Notes under the pieces: model-generated | Seen by the model: the letters and a program-made list of their open reading frames with translations, nothing else | Told to the model about the DNA's origin: nothing | Database searches by the model: none | Origin: Bacteroidota bacterium | GTDB taxonomy: Bacteria > Bacteroidota > Rhodothermia > Balneolales > Balneolaceae | Length of the DNA stretch: 64,000 nucleotides | Reading direction: 5' to 3' | Assembly: GCA_027621355.1 (NCBI GenBank) | Contig: JAQCBZ010000004.1 | Location: forward strand, 1 to 64,000 | Shown here: positions 60,031-64,000 of the stretch, piece by piece | Numbering within the stretch: the stretch's first letter is position 1 | How the letters are laid out: each line of letters begins with the position of its first letter | Program-made: the position numbers and the translations under genes

Positions 60031-60422
60031 ACCGTGTTATTGCGAGACTTCTCACCGGTGCAATGTCTTGTCAGTGTAAAGCCAAATATTTGGAAGATAA
60101 CGTAGGACTTGCAGTACTGATCACGGCCAGAGCATCCCATACGTTGACAAGGACCTGGGCCCCAAAAAGCATCCTCGGATGCGGCTGCGTTCATGAGTTC
60201 TGCGACATAACCACGTTGATCCATCCGAAAAGAGGCATCTGGACGGATCACGCTGTTCGGTTGACACCCGAATGCAAAAGCCCCATCTGTTGTGAAAATG
60301 ATCGAGCTTTCCACTCCAGGAATTGGGTCTTCCGTGGTCGATGCGTTTGCTGAGATAGGTTGAAGCAAGAGTCCTAAAAGGAGTGTGCATAGCCCTATGC
60401 AGGAGTATTTATAGGTTATCTT
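60018..60422 (-). CDS. Small secreted Cys-containing protein
   Basis: MKITYKYSCIGLCTLLLGLLLQPISANAS signal peptide; five Cys in the mature part (FGC, GPC, MGC, QYC, RHC); stop overlaps the propeller gene start. Confidence 0.65.
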   Translation of the reverse strand, partial: KITYKYSCIGLCTLLLGLLLQPISANASTTEDPIPGVESSIIFTTDGAFAFGCQPNSVIRPDASFRMDQRGYVAELMNAAASEDAFWGPGPCQRMGCSGRDQYCKSYVIFQIFGFTLTRHCTGEKSRNNTVWSR

Positions 60423-60548
60423 CATGAGAGTGATGGATGTTGAGTTAGGATTTTTGGAGGACGTGTGTGCGTGATACACAACCATCCCCCTGCGTCTCTA
60501 ACAGAGCCTTCACATCTCGATTCCTTACACGATTAAATGATTATTTTT

Positions 60549-61370
60549 TTATCTCTTTCGACAAAAAAAGATCATCCTTGAGGACATTTGGGAGTCAAAC
60601 GGTTGACCATCATAATGGCCTGCCATCACTTCAATGGATAGACCCACCTCAGCAAACTGTTTTTCGAACCACGATTGAGGGTGTAATCGCACCTCTTCAC
60701 GTGCGTGATATTCCTCTGGAAGGTCCTCGATCACGTCATCTTCCCCCTCCAGAGCAGTGCGTGGTGTGTGCTTCTCGAAGTGCATTTCCTTGACAACACG
60801 ATCTACATTCAAAGATCGTTTGATATGTACATTATAGCCGGGTATGGACTGCTCTTCCAATTCTTGAAGGTTAGAAACAACCCATGTGGGATTGAGTGTA
60901 TCCATTAAGAACCATCCATCAGTGGCCATCATCTGAACCACAGCATCGAGCACGCGTCGATCATCCATTGGATCAACGAAGTAGCCAAAAGAGGTGAAAA
61001 GGTTAAAAATCCCATCAAATGTTGTTGGCAGGGGCTCTCTCATATCTCCCTGAAGAAAGGTAACGGATGAAGACACCTGAGCCTGTTCTGCCTTCAATCT
61101 TGCGTCCTTTAACGATTGAGATGATAAATCAAGACCTGTAACCGTGAACCCTCGTTGAGCTAGAGCAACGGAGTGCCTTCCCCGCCCACACCCTAAATCT
61201 AAGACATGAGAAGGCGGAGTAATATTGAGATCTCTTTCGAGCCAATCGACCAATTGTAATGCCTCTTGTCCATCTCGGTGTGCATATAGTAACTTATAGA
61301 ATTGAGTATCAAACCACGTGGCATACCAAGGCTTGGATTCTGGTGAGGATGAGTCGGATCCTTGGGGCAT
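60549..61370 (-). CDS. Class I SAM-dependent methyltransferase
   Basis: VLDLGCGRGRHSVALAQRGFTVTGLDLSSQSLKDA, FNLFTSFGYF. Confidence 0.9.
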   Translation of the reverse strand: MPQGSDSSSPESKPWYATWFDTQFYKLLYAHRDGQEALQLVDWLERDLNITPPSHVLDLGCGRGRHSVALAQRGFTVTGLDLSSQSLKDARLKAEQAQVSSSVTFLQGDMREPLPTTFDGIFNLFTSFGYFVDPMDDRRVLDAVVQMMATDGWFLMDTLNPTWVVSNLQELEEQSIPGYNVHIKRSLNVDRVVKEMHFEKHTPRTALEGEDDVIEDLPEEYHAREEVRLHPQSWFEKQFAEVGLSIEVMAGHYDGQPFDSQMSSRMIFFCRKR

Positions 61371-61411
61371 AAATCGAGGGTTATTCGTGGGTTTTCGTAA
61401 ATTGGCGCATC

Positions 61412-62290
61412 ATGAAATCGGAGAAATATACAGACAAACTAGCTTCCTCTATACGAGAAACCGAATCGGTCGCATGCATCGGTTTAGATCCTGTTCCAGA
61501 ACGACTTCCTCCTTCCATTCTTGAGAATGAGGACTCTCTAGACCAACAAATTCTGACGTTCTGCAAGGAAGTTGTCGATGTGACCACGCCGTATGCTGCC
61601 GCATTTAAAGTCAATACTGCCTTTTTTGAGCAACTTGGCGCTCGTGGATGGGAAATGATGGAAGAGTTTGTTGAATACATCCCTGAGGATAAAGTGGTCA
61701 TTCTAGATGCGAAGCGTGGTGATATAGGGAATACTGCGAAGGCCTATGCGCGTGCACTATTTGATGCAGTGGGAGCAGATGCTGTAACGGTGAATCCTCT
61801 CATGGGTCTAGAAACACTAGAGTCTTTTGTCGAGGAGGAGTGGCAAGGCATGTATGCCCTCGTTTGTACGTCCAATCCTGGAGCAGAGCAATTTCTAAAA
61901 TTACCCTTGCTTGAAGGGGGAACCCTTTCAACAGCAATCGCTGAAGCTTTGGTCGAATTTCAGAAAGACCCACTTGTGGAGGGTTCTGTCGGTCTTGTAT
62001 TGGGAGCAACCCAGCCCGAGGATGCAGAGGCCGTTCTCGAAATCTCTGGTGATGCACCTCTCTTAATCCCAGGTCTGGGTGCTCAAGGCGGTGACGTTGA
62101 AGCTTGGGTAAAACTTTTGAAGTCGTATCGCGGTTTACCTCTATTTAACTCTAGCCGGGCCATTTTGTACGCTCATGAAGAAGACGACACTGGCTTAAGT
62201 TGGCAACAAGCGACAGAAATTGCAGCTCTAACGTTTAAGAACTCTTTACAGGCGATTACCACGCATGTAATTGATTCAATGAATCAGTGA
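61412..62290 (+). CDS. pyrF: Orotidine-5'-phosphate decarboxylase (type 2)
   Basis: ACIGLDPVPERLP, AFKVNTAFFEQLGARGWEMM, VILDAKRGDIGNTAKAYA. Confidence 0.95.
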   Translation: MKSEKYTDKLASSIRETESVACIGLDPVPERLPPSILENEDSLDQQILTFCKEVVDVTTPYAAAFKVNTAFFEQLGARGWEMMEEFVEYIPEDKVVILDAKRGDIGNTAKAYARALFDAVGADAVTVNPLMGLETLESFVEEEWQGMYALVCTSNPGAEQFLKLPLLEGGTLSTAIAEALVEFQKDPLVEGSVGLVLGATQPEDAEAVLEISGDAPLLIPGLGAQGGDVEAWVKLLKSYRGLPLFNSSRAILYAHEEDDTGLSWQQATEIAALTFKNSLQAITTHVIDSMNQ

Positions 62291-62724
62291 AAACCATTAT
62301 CCTATACACCGACGGAGCATGCTCTGGCAACCCCGGACCGGGCGGGTGGGCTGCATTGCTCATGCATGGCGATCATGAAAAAATGCTTTCTGGGGCAGAT
62401 CCCAATACCACCAACAATCGTATGGAAATGATGGCGGTGATTGAAGGTCTAAGAGCTTTGCAAGAACCTTGTCTTGTGCGTGTACATAGTGATTCGGCCT
62501 ACATTATCAATGCCTTTACACAAGGGTGGATTGACAATTGGATACGTCGTGGATGGAAAAAAGCGGACAAAAAGCCTGTCGAAAATCAAGATTTATGGCG
62601 TGATATGATGCAAGCCATGGAAAGACACACTGTGGAATGGGTCAAAGTGAAAGGTCATAGTGATGATGTGCTCAATCAGCGTGTGGATGAGCAAGCTGTG
62701 ATGGAATCTAAGCGAATCGCGTAA
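62287..62724 (+). CDS. rnhA: Ribonuclease HI
   Basis: ILYTDGACSGNPGPGGWAALL, NNRMEMMAVIEGLRAL, WVKVKGHS; apparent GTG start overlaps pyrF stop. Confidence 0.96.
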   Translation: MKTIILYTDGACSGNPGPGGWAALLMHGDHEKMLSGADPNTTNNRMEMMAVIEGLRALQEPCLVRVHSDSAYIINAFTQGWIDNWIRRGWKKADKKPVENQDLWRDMMQAMERHTVEWVKVKGHSDDVLNQRVDEQAVMESKRIA

Positions 62725-62743
62725 TATTTTTTGTAAAGCCTGC

Positions 62744-62774
62744 TTGACATTATACTTACAGGGAGTTAACTTTG
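62744..62774 (+). promoter_or_regulatory. Candidate Bacteroidota-type promoter
   Basis: TTG at 62744-62746, 20-nt spacer, TAACTTTG (TAnnTTTG) at 62767-62774. Confidence 0.55.
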
Positions 62775-62790
62775 TAAAGTATACTTTACA
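62773..62790. promoter_or_regulatory. 18-bp perfect palindrome, candidate autoregulatory operator
   Basis: TGTAAAGTATACTTTACA overlaps the -7 element; half-sites TGTAAAG (62732-62738) and TACTTACA (62753-62760) upstream. Confidence 0.65.
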
Positions 62791-62804
62791 CATTATCTCT
62801 CCAC

Positions 62805-63191
62805 ATGATGAAAAAACAAAAAATTATTGAATTAGCGATTTGGACAGGCATATGGCTTTTATCCATTCTAATTGCAACCTATGGCCCCCTTTTATTGTGG
62901 GATGCCACTTTCATATTAACACCTATAAGTATTGGTTTGACGCTTGCTACAGGCTTGATGATGATTTTAGTTAATAAGAATCTATTTGATACGATGGACG
63001 AGCTTCAAAAAAAGATGCAGCTCCAAGCGACAGCGATTACACTGATACTCGTAATGGTTGTTGGGCTTACCTATTCATTGTTGGATCTACATAATTTGAT
63101 TCAAGGTGACGCTGAAATCAGCTTACTTGTCATGTTTATGGGCGTTACCTACCTCACAAGTATTGCGATTATATCGCTACGTTATCGATGA
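62805..63191 (+). CDS. Small membrane protein paired with an HTH regulator (DUF2178-like)
   Basis: 128 aa, four hydrophobic segments; overlaps the downstream HTH gene start. Confidence 0.7.
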   Translation: MMKKQKIIELAIWTGIWLLSILIATYGPLLLWDATFILTPISIGLTLATGLMMILVNKNLFDTMDELQKKMQLQATAITLILVMVVGLTYSLLDLHNLIQGDAEISLLVMFMGVTYLTSIAIISLRYR

Positions 63192-63421
63192 AAAATCACG
63201 TGCGTGATCTTCGAAAAGCAAAACAATGGACACAAGATGATCTTGCCAAAAAGCTTCTTGTGTCCAGACAAACCGTGAACGCCATCGAGAACGGAAAGTT
63301 TGACCCCAGTATCGTTACAGCATTCAAGATTGCTGAAATCTTTGGTCAGTCAATTGAGTCTATTTTTGTCTTTCGTGACGACCATAATAATGACCATCTT
63401 GACGACCCACAATTGACATAG
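63188..63421 (+). CDS. XRE-family HTH transcriptional regulator (YozG-like)
   Basis: MKNHVRDLRKAKQWTQDDLAKKLLVSRQTVNAIENGKFDPSIVTAFKIAEIFGQSIESIF. Confidence 0.92.
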   Translation: MKNHVRDLRKAKQWTQDDLAKKLLVSRQTVNAIENGKFDPSIVTAFKIAEIFGQSIESIFVFRDDHNNDHLDDPQLT

Positions 63422-63425
63422 CTCC

Positions 63426-64000
63426 TCAATAGGTCGTTTTATTCATCCACTGTCTTGCATACGGCTCAAGGGGCGTATCATGCTGGCCGCGCAGTACTAG
63501 ATGATAAGCTTGACGACAGATCATCCCACCATTATCAGTGCAAAGGTCTATCGGTGGGATATGTAGGGTAATGTCATGCTCATCGCAGGAAGACAGCAGT
63601 GTGTTTCGTAAGAGCGTATTAGCAGAAACACCCCCAGCCACAACCAATGTGCGAGCCCCTGTGTGCTCACAAGCCTCTATGGCTTTCTTTCGTAATACTT
63701 CTGTAATGGCAACATTGACACCCGCTGCAAGGTCCGGCAACTCATCTCCAAGTCGATGTTTAAGTTCGTCCTGTTCAAGATCCGACACAATCCCATACTC
63801 ATCTTCAAGAAACCTACGAAGGTGTGTCTTTAGGCCTGAAAAGCTAAATTCATACGGCTGATCCAGCATAGATTGCGGGAATGAAAATCGATTCGGATCG
63901 CCAGTTTGTGCAAGTGTATCAACCACGGGTCCTGCTGGATACCCAAGCCCCATCATTTTCCCAATTTTGTCGAAAGCCTCTCCAGCCGCGTCATCTCGGG
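63426..64000 (-). CDS. tsaD: tRNA N6-adenosine threonylcarbamoyltransferase, 5' part off the right edge
   Basis: Frame stays open to the window edge: RDDAAGEAFDKIGKMMGLGYPAGP...FSFSGLKTHLRRFL...LVVAGGVSANTLLR. Confidence 0.93.
   Translation of the reverse strand, partial: RDDAAGEAFDKIGKMMGLGYPAGPVVDTLAQTGDPNRFSFPQSMLDQPYEFSFSGLKTHLRRFLEDEYGIVSDLEQDELKHRLGDELPDLAAGVNVAITEVLRKKAIEACEHTGARTLVVAGGVSANTLLRNTLLSSCDEHDITLHIPPIDLCTDNGGMICRQAYHLVLRGQHDTPLEPYARQWMNKTTY

Noticed and set aside
62805-63421. Toxin-antitoxin module
   Set aside because: The upstream partner is a four-TM membrane protein of the kind commonly paired with YozG-like regulators; no toxin motif seen.

Overview
The window looks like ~64 kb of chromosome from a Bacteroidota/Rhodothermota/Balneolota-like bacterium. 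The lineage is inferred from T9SS-type C-terminal domains, a TonB-dependent receptor, a histone H1-like Hc1 protein, a TAnnTTTG-type promoter and PopT/DUF368. Most of it is densely packed core genes: scpB, priA, groESL, rsmA, gcvP, NAD-IDH, gatC, murI, phoH-like, ettA, pheA, glyS, asd, prs, rplY, pth, hppA, pyrF, rnhA and tsaD. There are two tRNA genes, Ile2-CAU and Gln-UUG. Accessory signals: (1) a 5.7-kb AT-rich segment bounded by tRNA-Ile2 and a second copy of that tRNA's 3' end (30673-30689 and 36398-36414), consistent with an integrated island or its remnant; it carries secreted/T9SS proteins, an MBL-fold hydrolase and unknown small proteins, but no recognisable integrase. (2) A tightly overlapping operon of an unknown membrane protein, an Lhr-like DEXH helicase, a PdeM-like phosphoesterase and a second membrane protein, with no adjacent ATP-dependent ligase. 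(3) A DUF2256 mini-gene (45 aa, absent from the ORF track) beside a DASH-type photolyase/cryptochrome. (4) An internally deleted, frameshifted pseudogene beside a GH16 glucanase. (5) A three-hairpin element inside the apparent 5' end of a secreted-protein ORF. (6) An 18-bp perfect palindrome in the promoter of a membrane protein/HTH regulator pair. All names come from reading the protein sequences; no database search was run.
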